A DNA stretch of 64,000 nt from positions 339,266,654 to 339,330,653 of the forward strand of contig JAUPFV010000002.1 in assembly GCA_036936605.1 (NCBI GenBank), given 5' to 3'. Below the pieces are notes generated by a model. It was not told the DNA's origin, did no database searches, and saw only the letters and a list, made by a program, of their open reading frames with translations. Shown piece by piece: positions 46,010 through 57,476 of this stretch. Position numbers and translations under genes: made by a program. This DNA comes from Limnanthes douglasii subsp. nivea. Taxonomy: Eukaryota; Streptophyta; Magnoliopsida; Brassicales; Limnanthaceae. The first letter of the stretch is position 1. Each line of letters opens with the position of its first letter.

Positions 46010-46508
46010 AAAAAAGTTCAATAGAGATACGTATATATTACTGTGAATGGATTTTCAGAGAACAAAAAGCTATTTTTTAGATAAAAAGTTCCTTATTAAA
46101 CTTATTAAATAGAATAGTTTATAGAAGAAATCACTTGTTCATATTATCTTCCAAAAATGTTAGTACCTTAAATATTTTTATTCAAAAATTTAATTTTTTT
46201 GTAATAATATATATTAATTTTGTTAATAAATATAAAATTAGATTTGAAGTTTTTTTTATATTTACAATAATTTATTTTTTGGATTTTTTTTATCTATCCA
46301 CGCAAATTCAAAAAAAATCCTTATAAGAAGAGATCCTTATTAGCTAATCTGATTAAATTTATTAAAATAACATAAGTATATTGAAAACTCAAAATATATT
46401 TTGCTGTGTAAATAGTTGTACTCGCCAGTACAAATTGAATAATGATTAAATATTCTAATAAATATAGAAAATAGAAAGGTTATATCTTTATTCCTATGTT
46501 ACAATCCG
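46010..46508. other. AT-rich DNA between LINE and SINE
   Basis: Very AT-rich, with no recognised feature. Its left part may include the 5' untranslated region of the LINE. Confidence 0.4.
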
Positions 46509-46516
46509 TAAATATA

Positions 46517-46734
46517 CCTCAATGGGTAGCCGAGTTGGTTGAGTATGGCATGTTTATGAGGTCATGAGTTCGAATCCCTCTACATATACTTTCTCGGCTG
46601 AGCCTGTCACCTTGTGTGGTTTACCTTCTGGCGTTGGTTTACAGGCTATCGCGTCAGACTGAGGGTTTACCCTGTGCGCATTCTGAATAGCGGCTGCGGA
46701 TTCCCTCCAAAAAAACAAAAAACAAAAAAAACCC
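46517..46734 (+). mobile_element. tRNA-derived SINE with target duplication
   Basis: 218 bp with an A box TAGCCGAGTTGG (46527-46538, a perfect match to TRGYNNARNNGG), a B box AGTTCGAATCC (46567-46577, one change from consensus), a tRNA-unrelated body rich in ctgagcctgtcacc-type text, and an A-rich tail interrupted by C from about 46709. It is flanked by a perfect 8-bp duplication TAAATATA (46509-46516 and 46735-46742). Polymerase III promoters of this kind are internal. It lies about 0.7 kb upstream of germin-like gene 2. Confidence 0.9.
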
Positions 46735-46742
46735 TAAATATA

Positions 46743-47430
46743 ATCACGCATTATTCGTCAACCACTCTTTAGAATGTTAGATAAAGCCAGCTCTTCTTCT
46801 CCATCTTCTATACATTTTCTATCATCAGATTGCTATTTCTATACATATAGCGTATATAGCTACTAATATTTTTTTTTATTTCTGGCGACTACTTGAAATA
46901 ATTGATATTTTTCTATATAAAAACTAATAAAACGAGTGGCCAATGTGAAAACAAAAATAAATAAACCCAAGTCGGAATACGAATTGGCCAAATGACCTTT
47001 TCTTTTCTTAACTTAGGAAGAGTCGGGCACTTAACGACAGAAAACTTAGAGATTGTGTTGAAATTACAATCGAAATGGTCAATATCCGAAAGAATTTAAC
47101 ATTTGTCAAATTTGACAAATCCGCGACGTAATTTCAAAGAAAGTAACACTGATTCCGATTGTATTTTTATGATGCCACTTTAGAAGAATATTCATTCACA
47201 AAAAAGACATATAAGCTTCGATGCCTTACATCAATTGTAGCAAAATGTCAAAGATTTTGAAATGAGATAAGATTTTAAATTACAATCTCCACGTGGAACA
47301 AAAATGATCGTGACACAAAATATTAATATATGTGGTTGTTATAAAATAATTCAGAAAAAATATATAATTTAAGAGACTAGTAGCATTTGGCAAAATTGAC
47401 TAAACTAAAGATGGAATGGTTCAACCACTC
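46743..47430. other. Upstream region of germin-like gene 2
   Basis: No ORF or repeat seen. It probably contains the promoter of the gene starting at 47511. Around 47096-47125 there is a short near-palindrome (atttgtcaaatttgacaaat). Confidence 0.5.
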
Positions 47431-47437
47431 CATTAAT

Positions 47438-47447
47438 CTATATATAG
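47438..47447 (+). promoter_or_regulatory. TATA box of germin-like gene 2
   Basis: ctatatatag about 65-73 bp upstream of the ATG at 47511, consistent with a plant core promoter. Confidence 0.8.
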
Positions 47448-47510
47448 AGACTTAATTTGGACATCAACATTATCTAACTCATCAACAAATTATAAAGCTG
47501 TAGAACAATA

Positions 47511-48259
47511 ATGAAGAGTGTTTATGTTTTTGCTCTCTTGGCTTTAGCAGTGTCATTTGTATCTGCTTATGACCCTAGCCCTCTCCAGGACTTCTGTGTG
47601 GCCACCAATGATCCCAAAAATGCTGGTTTGTTCATCATATCTTGCTTTTCTCTCATATTGGTCTTTGACTTTTGAGGATGCTCTAACATTTTCTTTGTTT
47701 ATGTATATGGGTTATAGTGTTCGTGAATGGAAGGATATGCAAGGCCCAGCAAGATACAACTGCGGACGACTTCTTTGCATCAGGACTCAACATCCCCGGA
47801 AACACGACAAACAAAGTTGGTTCAGCGGTCACGACTATCAACGTCGACAACAAGATTCCAGGACTCAACACCCTTGGTATATCCCTTGTCCGTATCGACT
47901 ACGCACCAGGTGGTCAAAACCCACCACACATTCACCCAAGAGGCTCAGAAATTTTAGTCCTTCTTGAAGGAACTCTCATGGTAGGCTTTGTGTCATCTAA
48001 CCAGGACAAGAATAGGCTTTTCACCAAAACGTTGAAGCCGGGAGATGTTTTCGTGTTCCCGATCGGACAAATTCATTTCCAAGTCAACGTGGGGCATACT
48101 AAAGCTGTTGCCTTTGCTGGTTTGAGCAGCCAGAATGCTGGTGTCATTACTATTGCGAACACTGTGTTCGGGTCCAATCCACCTATTGTCCCTGAGGTTC
48201 TTGCTAAGGCGTTTCAGTTGGATGTTAATGTTGTGAAGGATCTTCAAGTCAAGTTCTAA
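47511..48259 (+). CDS. Germin-like protein, subfamily 1 type (secreted cupin), two exons
   Basis: Exon 1 is 47511-47625 and exon 2 is 47718-48259. The 92-nt GT-AG intron is in phase 1 at the same place as in the minus-strand paralogue. The product is 218 residues. A signal peptide covers about residues 1-19 ([19 protein letters not shown]), and the mature protein begins near [18 protein letters not shown]. All germin boxes are intact: [32 protein letters not shown] with His-x-His and Glu, and [20 protein letters not shown] with the last His. An N-glycosylation sequon (NTT) follows PG in [11 protein letters not shown]; the other paralogue lacks it. The family forms Mn-binding apoplastic oligomers; specific activity cannot be assigned. 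Protein similarity to 17778-18526 is high, so the two are paralogues now in opposite orientation about 29 kb apart. Confidence 0.95.
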
Positions 48260-48264
48260 TCAAC

Positions 48265-48836
48265 ACATTTATATGAAAACAACCATCTTTACGAATAACG
48301 TATTTACCTTGATTATTTACTCCAGCCGTGTTTGCGGTACTTGAATAACAGAGTTTCGAGTTGCTCTCTTTTCTGCTGGCTCTTATGTAAAGTATTTTTC
48401 GTTTGTTGTGTTCCTCGTATTCAATTAGTTTGTTATGTGATTTATTCTCTATTGGAAATGGCTACTAAAAATATATGTTATTTATTATTCGTAGCGATAC
48501 TAAAAATATTTCAAATTATCATTTAGGATAAAAATATATATTTCGAAATATTTTGTACAAAAATTACTAAATATAATTATTAAAAATAATTTAAAAAAAA
48601 AGATTTATTCGACTTCTTTTTAAAAAATAAACTCGAACCAGTGGTCGTGCTATTTGTTTTGGACAAATCCAACCCCAATTGATTAGTTTAAAAGTTAGTG
48701 GTTTTGAATCATTTAACTTCTCTAGTTAATACATAAAAATTTTATTTATTTTTAGTTGGCAAGGTACATTATCATTGTCTTGTTCAAAAACGGGTAAAGA
48801 AAAATATATTGTTATTTACGAAACTTAATATTTATA
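48265..48836. other. Downstream flank of germin-like gene 2
   Basis: 3' untranslated and intergenic AT-rich sequence up to the copia target site. No gene is recognised. Confidence 0.5.
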
Positions 48837-48841
48837 TAACG

Positions 48842-49235
48842 TGTTATGAATGAGTCGAATAGTGCCTTGATAGTGTACTATGTCCGGCAGTACAGTTTTG
48901 TGTTTGTGATAGTGATATTGTGTCTTGACAGTGTATTGTGTACGGTAGTACAAATAAGTGTTGTGACAGTATGGTTGTCAATTTTGGGGTACGAGCTCAT
49001 TAGGCACATTATCTAGTAAGTCTATTAATTCCCTATAAATAGATTACTAGGGCGACACAAAACACAATCTCAAATGTGTACCTTTTCTATTATAGTGAAA
49101 CTCGTTTCTCTTGCGGCGCCCGTGGACGTAGACAATTGTCGAACCACGTTAAATCGTGTGTTCATTTAAATCTTTCATTCGCATATGCTCTGTGTTTTAG
49201 CCATTTTGTGATAATTGCATAGTAATTTAATAGCA
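48842..49235 (+). repeat. Copia LTR 1
   Basis: 394 bp, TGTTATGAATGAG...TAATAGCA. It differs from LTR 4 at about thirty positions by eye, so the original insertion is old. A CCTATAAATAG core-promoter-like site lies near 49032-49042. Confidence 0.93.
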
Positions 49236-49291
49236 AAATTGGTATTAGAGCCACATGGTGAAATTAGGGCTTTTGCAATTAGGGTTTCACA

Positions 49292-50674
49292 ATGGCGTCT
49301 ACAACAACAAAATACATGATTGAAAAATTTGATGGGGGATCCAGCTGTGCGTTGTGGAAGATTAAACTGAAATCTTCATTGGTACTGCAAGGGCTTTCTA
49401 AAGCTGTGGAGAATAAGTTACCAGAAGAGATGAAAGAAGAGGAGAAGCAAGATCTTCAAGAAAGGGCTTTGTGCTGGATTTTAATGAGTGTGAAAGACAA
49501 TGTACTTCGCGAGATTAGCGGTGAGAAGACTGCTGCCTGCGCATGGAAAAAGCTAGGATATTTTTACTAAGAGAAATCAGTAGTAAACCGATTATACTTG
49601 AAGAAGCGTTTGTATGATTTCAGATTGAAAGAAGGTATGTCAATAACAGATCACTTAGATCATTTCAAATCAATTATAATGGACTTGAAGAACATAGATA
49701 TCAGTATTGAGGATGCGGATCAAGCTTTGTTTGTATTGAGATCGTTATCAGCTCCTTATAAAAACTTTGTAGATACCATTATGTATGGTAAGGATAAGTT
49801 ATCGCTAGCAGATGTCAAAGGGGCACTGAAATAAAAGGAGATGAGACAGTTGCAGCCAGACAATCAAGCTGAAGGGGAAGGTCTTATGACTAGGGGAAGA
49901 TTTAGAAGCAAAGCGAGTTCTTTAAGAAGGAAGAACTGGAGGTCCAAGTCAAGGTTAAAGCACTCAAACTGTTATGAATGCGGTGAGCAGGGTCATTATA
50001 GGAGAGATTGTCTGAAACTGAATGGTAAGAAGGGAAATCAAAAGGAAAATGCAGCAAACATTGTTGAAGGTGTGAATGATTCCGACGATAGCGAAAATAG
50101 TGGTACATGAGATGTATTGTCCGTGAGTTCAGACTTTGAGCAAACCTCTTGGGTACTCGATACTGGCGCTACGTATCACATGTGTCAGTTCAAGCAGTGG
50201 TTTGATACTTACAAGCCAATGCAGGGAACTGTCTATTTAGAGAACAATCATTCGTTGACTGTTGGTGGTATTGGTAACGTCAGAATCAGAATGTTTGACG
50301 GGGTTGTTAGAATCTTGACGTGCTGGCATGTTCCTGGGTTAAAAAGAAACCTGATTTCTCTTGGGACTCTAGACTCTCGGGATTACAAGCACCGTGGACA
50401 AGAAGGTGTAATCAAAGTGACAAAAGGCTCAATGGTATGCATGAAAGGTAGTTTGCAGAAGGGTCTTTACATTCTGCAGGGGAGTGTTATTATGGGCGAT
50501 GCTGCAGTAGCATCATCAGGGAGTAATAACCAAAGTAGGCAAGATCAAAATAAGTTGTGGCATTGGCGTCTTGGTCACATGAGTGACAGAGGATTAGCTG
50601 TTTTGGGAAATAGAGATTTGTTAAAAGGGTATAAAGCAGAATCATTGGGATTTTGTGAGCACTGTGTTTGGTAA
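49292..50674 (+). pseudogene. Copia copy 1: gag and protease
   Basis: One frame throughout, from MASTTTKYMIEKFDGGSSC (copia gag), interrupted by TAA at 49568-49570, TAA at 49832-49834 and TGA at 50108-50110. The zinc knuckle CYECGEQGHYRRDC (near 49970-50010) is a perfect C-x2-C-x4-H-x4-C. The protease motif is WVLDTGATYHM near 50150. The pre-integrase text LWHWRLGHMSDRGLAVLG follows, then a 1-nt frameshift at CEHCV (about 50670). The same three stops and the shift occur in copies 2 and 3, so they predate the array. Confidence 0.92.
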
Positions 50675-51216
50675 ACAAACTAGAGTCAAATTCAGCAAAT
50701 CGGCTGTAAGAAAGACCAAAGGGACAGTGGACTACATTCACTCAGATCTTTGGGGCCCAAACAGAATTCCATAATGGGTTAGAATATTGCAATCGTGAGC
50801 TCAATGATTTATGCGAAGCTGAGGGAATAGTGCGCCATCGCACTTGTTTAAGAACACCACAACATAATAAAGTAGCAGAAAGAATGAACAGAACGCTTTG
50901 TGAAAAGGCACGAAGTATGCTCTCGCATTCCGGTGTGGGAAAGGATATTTGGGCTGAAGTTATCAATACAGCGTGTTACTTGGTGAATTGGTCTCCATCA
51001 ACGGCTATTGATTGTAAAACTCCTTTTGAGATTTGGTCTGGAACGTCGGCTGATTATGAACATTTGAGGGTGTTCGGTTGTCCTGCGTATGCTCATGTGA
51101 GAGATGGTAAGCTTGAGCTGAGGGAAAAGAGGTGCATATTTCTAGGATATGCTACTAGAGTGAAGAGATATAGGTTATGGTGTACCTCTCCAAAGTCTCC
51201 AGGTTTTTACTTTTAA
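50660..51216 (+). pseudogene. Copia copy 1: integrase with core deletion
   Basis: GKQTRVKFSKSAVRKTKGTV and YIHSDLWGPNRIP (first catalytic Asp) are followed abruptly by NGLEYCNRELNDLCEAEGIV, so roughly 80 codons between the first and second catalytic Asp are missing. RTPQHNKVAERMNRTLCEKA with the catalytic Glu, and HLRVFGCPAYAHVRDGKLEL, come next. The frame is then broken at 51206 by a 17-bp deletion relative to copy 3. Confidence 0.9.
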
Positions 51217-51256
51217 TGAGTTTACTTCAATAGACAGTTAGAAGGAAGTAGGAGAA

Positions 51257-52156
51257 ATGGTCGAATCAGGATCGGTTGTGAGTAAACAGGTGGAGCTTGA
51301 AGTAGAATCAGTTCCTAGCAGGTCCAATAATTCAAGTGGTTCTGAGGTGGATCCAGAATCAGGAGGTGAAGTGTCAGCATCAGATGATAGTGACGATGAT
51401 GCACCTGAACCAGAACAACAACCTTATAGCATGGCATTGGGCAGAGAAAGAAGAGATATTAGACTTCCAAAAAGGTATGCGAATCTAGTTGCATATGCTC
51501 TGTCAGTTACAGAAGAAGTTGAGATGCATGATCCTAGTAGCTACAGAGAAGCTATAGCGATTTCAGAGGCAGATCGATGGATTTGTGCTATGGGGGAAGA
51601 GATTGAATCTCTTCAAAAGGATACTGTGAACGTTGGCTTAAGTTTTAACAAGACCGATATTGGTGAATCGATGAATGATGTTGTAGGATCATTAGTTGGT
51701 TTAGTTGATTCTGACTTTGCATGTGATATGGATAAAAGATCTCTGACAGGATATGTATTTACTCTAGCTGGGAGTGCGATCAGTTGGAAAGCACAGTTGC
51801 AAGCTACTGTAGTTTTGTCTACAACAGAGGCAGAGTATATGATGGTAACAGAAGCAGCTAAAGAGGCAATATTGCTGCAAGGTTTGGTGGCAGATTTGGG
51901 CTTGGATAGGACTACTACAAAAGTGTTTTGTGACGGTCAAAGCGTCATATACCTTACAGGGAACCAGATGTACCATGAGTGTACAAAGCACGTAGATGTC
52001 AGGTATCATTTTATTCATGATATAATATCAAAGGGAATTGTTGATATGAAGAAAGTGTCTACACACGATAATCCAGCAGATATAATGACCAAGGTAGTAT
52101 CAGTTCGAAAGTTTAGGGATAGTCTAAACTGGATCGATGTTCGCAGTATAGAGTGA
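51257..52156 (+). pseudogene. Copia copy 1: RT start fused to RNase H
   Basis: A 299-codon open frame. The acidic linker (SASDDSDDDAPEPEQQPYSM) and the RT entry (SSYREAIAISEADRWICAMG, EEIESLQKD) run directly into the end of RT and RNase H (VDSDFACDMDKRSLTGYVFT, STTEAEYMMVTEAAKEAILL, VFCDGQSVIYLTGNQ). The entire RT catalytic core is deleted in frame. Compared with copy 3 this copy has Cys for Arg after YHE, and Val and Met at two Ala positions near the catalytic Glu, so it is less conserved. Confidence 0.9.
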
Positions 52157-52242
52157 ATGCCTTAAGGGCATTTGGTGAGTCAGAAGAAGAAAAGTTTCTT
52201 TGTTGATAGTAAAGAAATGATATTCACCTCAAGGGGAAGATT

Positions 52243-52636
52243 TGTTGTAAATAAGTCGAATAGTGCCTTGACAGTGTACTGTGTCCGACAGTATAGTTTT
52301 GTGTCTGTGATATTGATATTGTGTCTTGAAAGTGTATTATGTTTGGCAGTACAAATAAGTGTTGTGACAGTATCGTTGTCAATTTTGTGGTATGAGCCCA
52401 TTAGGCCCATTTTCTAGTAAATCTATTAATTCCCTATAAATAGATTACTAGGGCGACACAAAACATAATCTCAAATGTGTACCTTTTCTATTATAGTGAA
52501 ACTCTTTTCTCTGGCGGCGCCCGTGGACGTAGACAATTGTCAAACCACGTTAAATCGTGTTTTCATTTAAATCTTTCATTCGCATCTGTTCTGTGCTTTA
52601 GCCATTTTGTGATAATTGCATAGTAATTTAATAGCA
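52243..52636 (+). repeat. Copia LTR 2
   Basis: 394 bp, indistinguishable from LTR 3 by eye and clearly different from LTR 1 and LTR 4. It serves as both the 3' LTR of copy 1 and the 5' LTR of copy 2. Confidence 0.93.
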
Positions 52637-52692
52637 AAATTGGTATTAGAGCCACATGGTGAAATTAGGGCTTTTGCAATTAGGGTTTCACA

Positions 52693-54075
52693 ATGGCGTC
52701 TACAACAACAAAATACATGATTGAAAAATTTGATGGGGGATCCAGCTGTGCGTTGTGGAAGATTAAACTGAAATCTTCATTGGTACTGCAAGGGCTTTCT
52801 AAAGCTGTGGAGAATAAGTTACCAGAAGAGATGAAAGAAGAGGAGAAGCAAGATCTTCAAGAAAGGGCTTTGTGCTGGATTTTAATGAGTGTGAAAGACA
52901 ATGTACTTCGCGAGATTAGCGGTGAGAAGACTGCTGCCTGCGCATGGAAAAAGCTAGGATATTTTTACTAAGAGAAATCAGTAGTAAACCGATTATACTT
53001 GAAGAAGCGTTTGTATGATTTCAGATTGAAAGAAGGTATGTCAATAACAGATCACTTAGATCATTTCAAATCAATTATAATGGACTTGAAGAACATAGAT
53101 ATCAGTATTGAGGATGCGGATCAAGCTTTGTTTGTATTGAGATCGTTATCAGCTCCTTATAAAAACTTTGTAGATACCATTATGTATGGTAAGGATAAGT
53201 TATCGCTAGCAGATGTCAAAGGGGCACTGAAATAAAAGGAGATGAGACAGTTGCAGCCAGACAATCAAGCTGAAGGGGAAGGTCTTATGACTAGGGGAAG
53301 ATTTAGAAGCAAAGCGAGTTCTTTAAGAAGGAAGAACTGGAGGTCCAAGTCAAGGTTAAAGCACTCAAACTGTTATGAATGCGGTGAGCAGGGTCATTAT
53401 AGGAGAGATTGTCTGAAACTGAATGGTAAGAAGGGAAATCAAAAGGAAAATGCAGCAAACATTGTTGAAGGTGTGAATGATTCCGACGATAGCGAAAATA
53501 GTGGTACATGAGATGTATTGTCCGTGAGTTCAGACTTTGAGCAAACCTCTTGGGTACTCGATACTGGCGCTACGTATCACATGTGTCAGTTCAAGCAGTG
53601 GTTTGATACTTACAAGCCAATGCAGGGAACTGTCTATTTAGAGAACAATCATTCGTTGACTGTTGGTGGTATTGGTAACGTCAGAATCAGAATGTTTGAC
53701 GGGGTTGTTAGAATCTTGACGTGCTGGCATGTTCCTGGGTTAAAAAGAAACCTGATTTCTCTTGGGACTCTAGACTCTCGGGATTACAAGCACCGTGGAC
53801 AAGAAGGTGTAATCAAAGTGACAAAAGGCTCAATGGTATGCATGAAAGGTAGTTTGCAGAAGGGTCTTTACATTCTGCAGGGGAGTGTTATTATGGGCGA
53901 TGCTGCAGTAGCATCATCAGGGAGTAATAACCAAAGTAGGCAAGATCAAAATAAGTTGTGGCATTGGCGTCTTGGTCACATGAGTGACAGAGGATTAGCT
54001 GTTTTGGGAAATAGAGATTTGTTAAAAGGGTATAAAGCAGAATCATTGGGATTTTGTGAGCACTGTGTTTGGTAA
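52693..54075 (+). pseudogene. Copia copy 2: gag and protease
   Basis: Identical in translation to copy 1 at an offset of exactly 3401 bp, including the three in-frame stops and the frameshift after CEHCV. The knuckle and the D-T-G protease motif are intact. Confidence 0.92.
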
Positions 54076-54617
54076 ACAAACTAGAGTCAAATTCAGCAAA
54101 TCGGCTGTAAGAAAGACCAAAGGGACAGTGGACTACATTCACTCAGATCTTTGGGGCCCAAACAGAATTCCATAATGGGTTAGAATATTGCAATCGTGAG
54201 CTCAATGATTTATGCGAAGCTGAGGGAATAGTGCGCCATCGCACTTGTTTAAGAACACCACAACATAATAAAGTAGCAGAAAGAATGAACAGAACGCTTT
54301 GTGAAAAGGCACGAAGTATGCTCTCGCATTCCGGTGTGGGAAAGGATATTTGGGCTGAAGTTATCAATACAGCGTGTTACTTGGTGAATTGGTCTCCATC
54401 AACGGCTATTGATTGTAAAACTCCTTTTGAGATTTGGTCTGGAACGTCGGCTGATTATGAACATTTGAGGGTGTTCGGTTGTCCTGCGTATGCTCATGTG
54501 AGAGATGGTAAGCTTGAGCTGAGGGAAAAGAGGTGCATATTTCTAGGATATGCTACTAGAGTGAAGAGATATAGGTTATGGTGTACCTCTCCAAAGTCTC
54601 CAGGTTTTTACTTTTAA
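54061..54617 (+). pseudogene. Copia copy 2: integrase with core deletion
   Basis: Same sequence and lesions as copy 1, including the 17-bp deletion before the linker. Confidence 0.9.
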
Positions 54618-54657
54618 TGAGTTTACTTCAATAGACAGTTAGAAGGAAGTAGGAGAA

Positions 54658-55557
54658 ATGGTCGAATCAGGATCGGTTGTGAGTAAACAGGTGGAGCTTG
54701 AAGTAGAATCAGTTCCTAGCAGGTCCAATAATTCAAGTGGTTCTGAGGTGGATCCAGAATCAGGAGGTGAAGTGTCAGCATCAGATGATAGTGACGATGA
54801 TGCACCTGAACCAGAACAACAACCTTATAGCATGGCATTGGGCAGAGAAAGAAGAGATATTAGACTTCCAAAAAGGTATGCGAATCTAGTTGCATATGCT
54901 CTGTCAGTTACAGAAGAAGTTGAGATGCATGATCCTAGTAGCTACAGAGAAGCTATAGCGATTTCAGAGGCAGATCGATGGATTTGTGCTATGGGGGAAG
55001 AGATTGAATCTCTTCAAAAGGATACTGTGAACGTTGGCTTAAGTTTTAACAAGACCGATATTGGTGAATCGATGAATGATGTTGTAGGATCATTAGTTGG
55101 TTTAGTTGATTCTGACTTTGCATGTGATATGGATAAAAGATCTCTGACAGGATATGTATTTACTCTAGCTGGGAGTGCGATCAGTTGGAAAGCACAGTTG
55201 CAAGCTACTGTAGTTTTGTCTACAACAGAGGCAGAGTATATGATGGTAACAGAAGCAGCTAAAGAGGCAATATTGCTGCAAGGTTTGGTGGCAGATTTGG
55301 GCTTGGATAGGACTACTACAAAAGTGTTTTGTGACGGTCAAAGCGTCATATACCTTACAGGGAACCAGATGTACCATGAGTGTACAAAGCACGTAGATGT
55401 CAGGTATCATTTTATTCATGATATAATATCAAAGGGAATTGTTGATATGAAGAAAGTGTCTACACACGATAATCCAGCAGATATAATGACCAAGGTAGTA
55501 TCAGTTCGAAAGTTTAGGGATAGTCTAAACTGGATCGATGTTCGCAGTATAGAGTGA
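54658..55557 (+). pseudogene. Copia copy 2: RT start fused to RNase H
   Basis: The same 299-codon frame as copy 1, without visible differences. Confidence 0.9.
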
Positions 55558-55643
55558 ATGCCTTAAGGGCATTTGGTGAGTCAGAAGAAGAAAAGTTTCT
55601 TTGTTGATAGTAAAGAAATGATATTCACCTCAAGGGGAAGATT

Positions 55644-56037
55644 TGTTGTAAATAAGTCGAATAGTGCCTTGACAGTGTACTGTGTCCGACAGTATAGTTT
55701 TGTGTCTGTGATATTGATATTGTGTCTTGAAAGTGTATTATGTTTGGCAGTACAAATAAGTGTTGTGACAGTATCGTTGTCAATTTTGTGGTATGAGCCC
55801 ATTAGGCCCATTTTCTAGTAAATCTATTAATTCCCTATAAATAGATTACTAGGGCGACACAAAACATAATCTCAAATGTGTACCTTTTCTATTATAGTGA
55901 AACTCTTTTCTCTGGCGGCGCCCGTGGACGTAGACAATTGTCAAACCACGTTAAATCGTGTTTTCATTTAAATCTTTCATTCGCATCTGTTCTGTGCTTT
56001 AGCCATTTTGTGATAATTGCATAGTAATTTAATAGCA
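55644..56037 (+). repeat. Copia LTR 3
   Basis: 394 bp, same sequence as LTR 2, shared between copies 2 and 3. Confidence 0.93.
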
Positions 56038-56093
56038 AAATTGGTATTAGAGCCACATGGTGAAATTAGGGCTTTTGCAATTAGGGTTTCACA

Positions 56094-57476
56094 ATGGCGT
56101 CTACAACAACAAAATACATGATTGAAAAATTTGATGGGGGATCCAGCTGTGCGTTGTGGAAGATTAAACTGAAATCTTCATTGGTACTGCAAGGGCTTTT
56201 TAAAGCTGTGGAGAATAAGTTACCAGAAGAGATGAAAGAAGAGGAGAAGCAAGATCTTCAAGAAAGGGCTTTGTGCTGGATTTTAATGAGTGTGAAAGAC
56301 AATGTACTTCGCGAGATTAGCGGTGAGAAGACTGCTGCCTGCGCATGGAAAAAGCTAGGATATTTTTACTAAGAGAAATCAGTAGTAAACCGATTATACT
56401 TGAAGAAGCGTTTGTATGATTTCAGATTGAAAGAAGGTATGTCAATAACAAATCACTTAGATAATTTCAAATCAATTATAATGGACTTGAAGAACATAGA
56501 TATCAGTATTGAGGATGCGGATCAAGCTTTGTTTGTATTGAGATCGTTATCAGCTCCTTATAAAAACTTTGTAGATACCATTATGTATGGTAAGGATAAG
56601 TTATCGCTAGCAGATGTCAAAGGGGCACTGAAATAAAAGGAGATGAGACAATTGCAGCCAGACAATCAAGCTGAAGAGGAAGGTCTTATGACTAGGGGAA
56701 GATCTAGAAGCAAAGTGAGTTCTTTAAGAAGGAAGAACTGGAGGTCCAAGTCAAGGATAAAGCACTCAAACTGTTATGAATGCGGTGAGCAGGGTCATTA
56801 TAGGAGAGATTGTCCGAAACTGAATGGTAAGAAGGGAAATCAAAAGGAAAATGCAGCAAACATTGTTGAAGGTGTGAATGATTCCGACGATAGCGAAAAT
56901 AGTGGTACATGAGATGTATTGTCCGTGAGTTCAGACTTTGAGCAAGCCTCTTGGGTACTCGATACTGGCGCTACATATCACATGTGTCAGTTCAAGCAGT
57001 GGTTTGATACGTACAAGCCAATGCAGGGAACTGTCTATTTAGGGAACAATCATTCGTTGACTGTTGGTGGTATTGGTAACGTCAGAATCAGAATGTTTGA
57101 CGGGGTTGTTAGAATCTTGACGTGCTGGCATGTTCCTGGGTTAAAAAGAAACTTGATTTCTCTTGGGACTCTAGACTCTCGGGATTACAAGCACCGTGGA
57201 GAAGACGGTGTAATCAAAGTGACAAAAGGCTCAATGGTATGCATGAAAGGTAGTTTGCAGAAGGGTCTTTACATTCTTGAGGGGAGTGTTATTATGGGCG
57301 ATGCTCCAGTAGCATCATCAGGGAGTAATAACCAAAGTAGGAAAGATCAAAATAAGTTGTGGCATTGGCGTCTTGGTCACATGAGTGACAGAGGATTAGC
57401 AGTTTTGGGAAAGAGAGATTTGTTAAAAGGGTATAAAGCAGAATCATTGGGATTTTGTGAGCACTGTGTTTCGTAA
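56094..57476 (+). pseudogene. Copia copy 3: gag and protease
   Basis: Same organisation and the same three stops as copies 1 and 2, but with scattered differences. The knuckle is followed by Pro (RRDCPKL) where the others have Leu, and YLGNNHSLTVGG replaces YLENNHSLTVGG. These look like the ancestral states, making copy 3 the least altered copy here. Confidence 0.92.

Noticed and set aside
46517..46590. tRNA gene
   Set aside because: A and B boxes are present, but the sequence continues into a tRNA-unrelated body with A-rich tail and target duplication, so it is a SINE.
50490..50741. Minus-strand ORFs inside the copia units (repeated at +3401 bp)
   Set aside because: Antisense shadows of the pol frames, recurring only because the units are duplicated.
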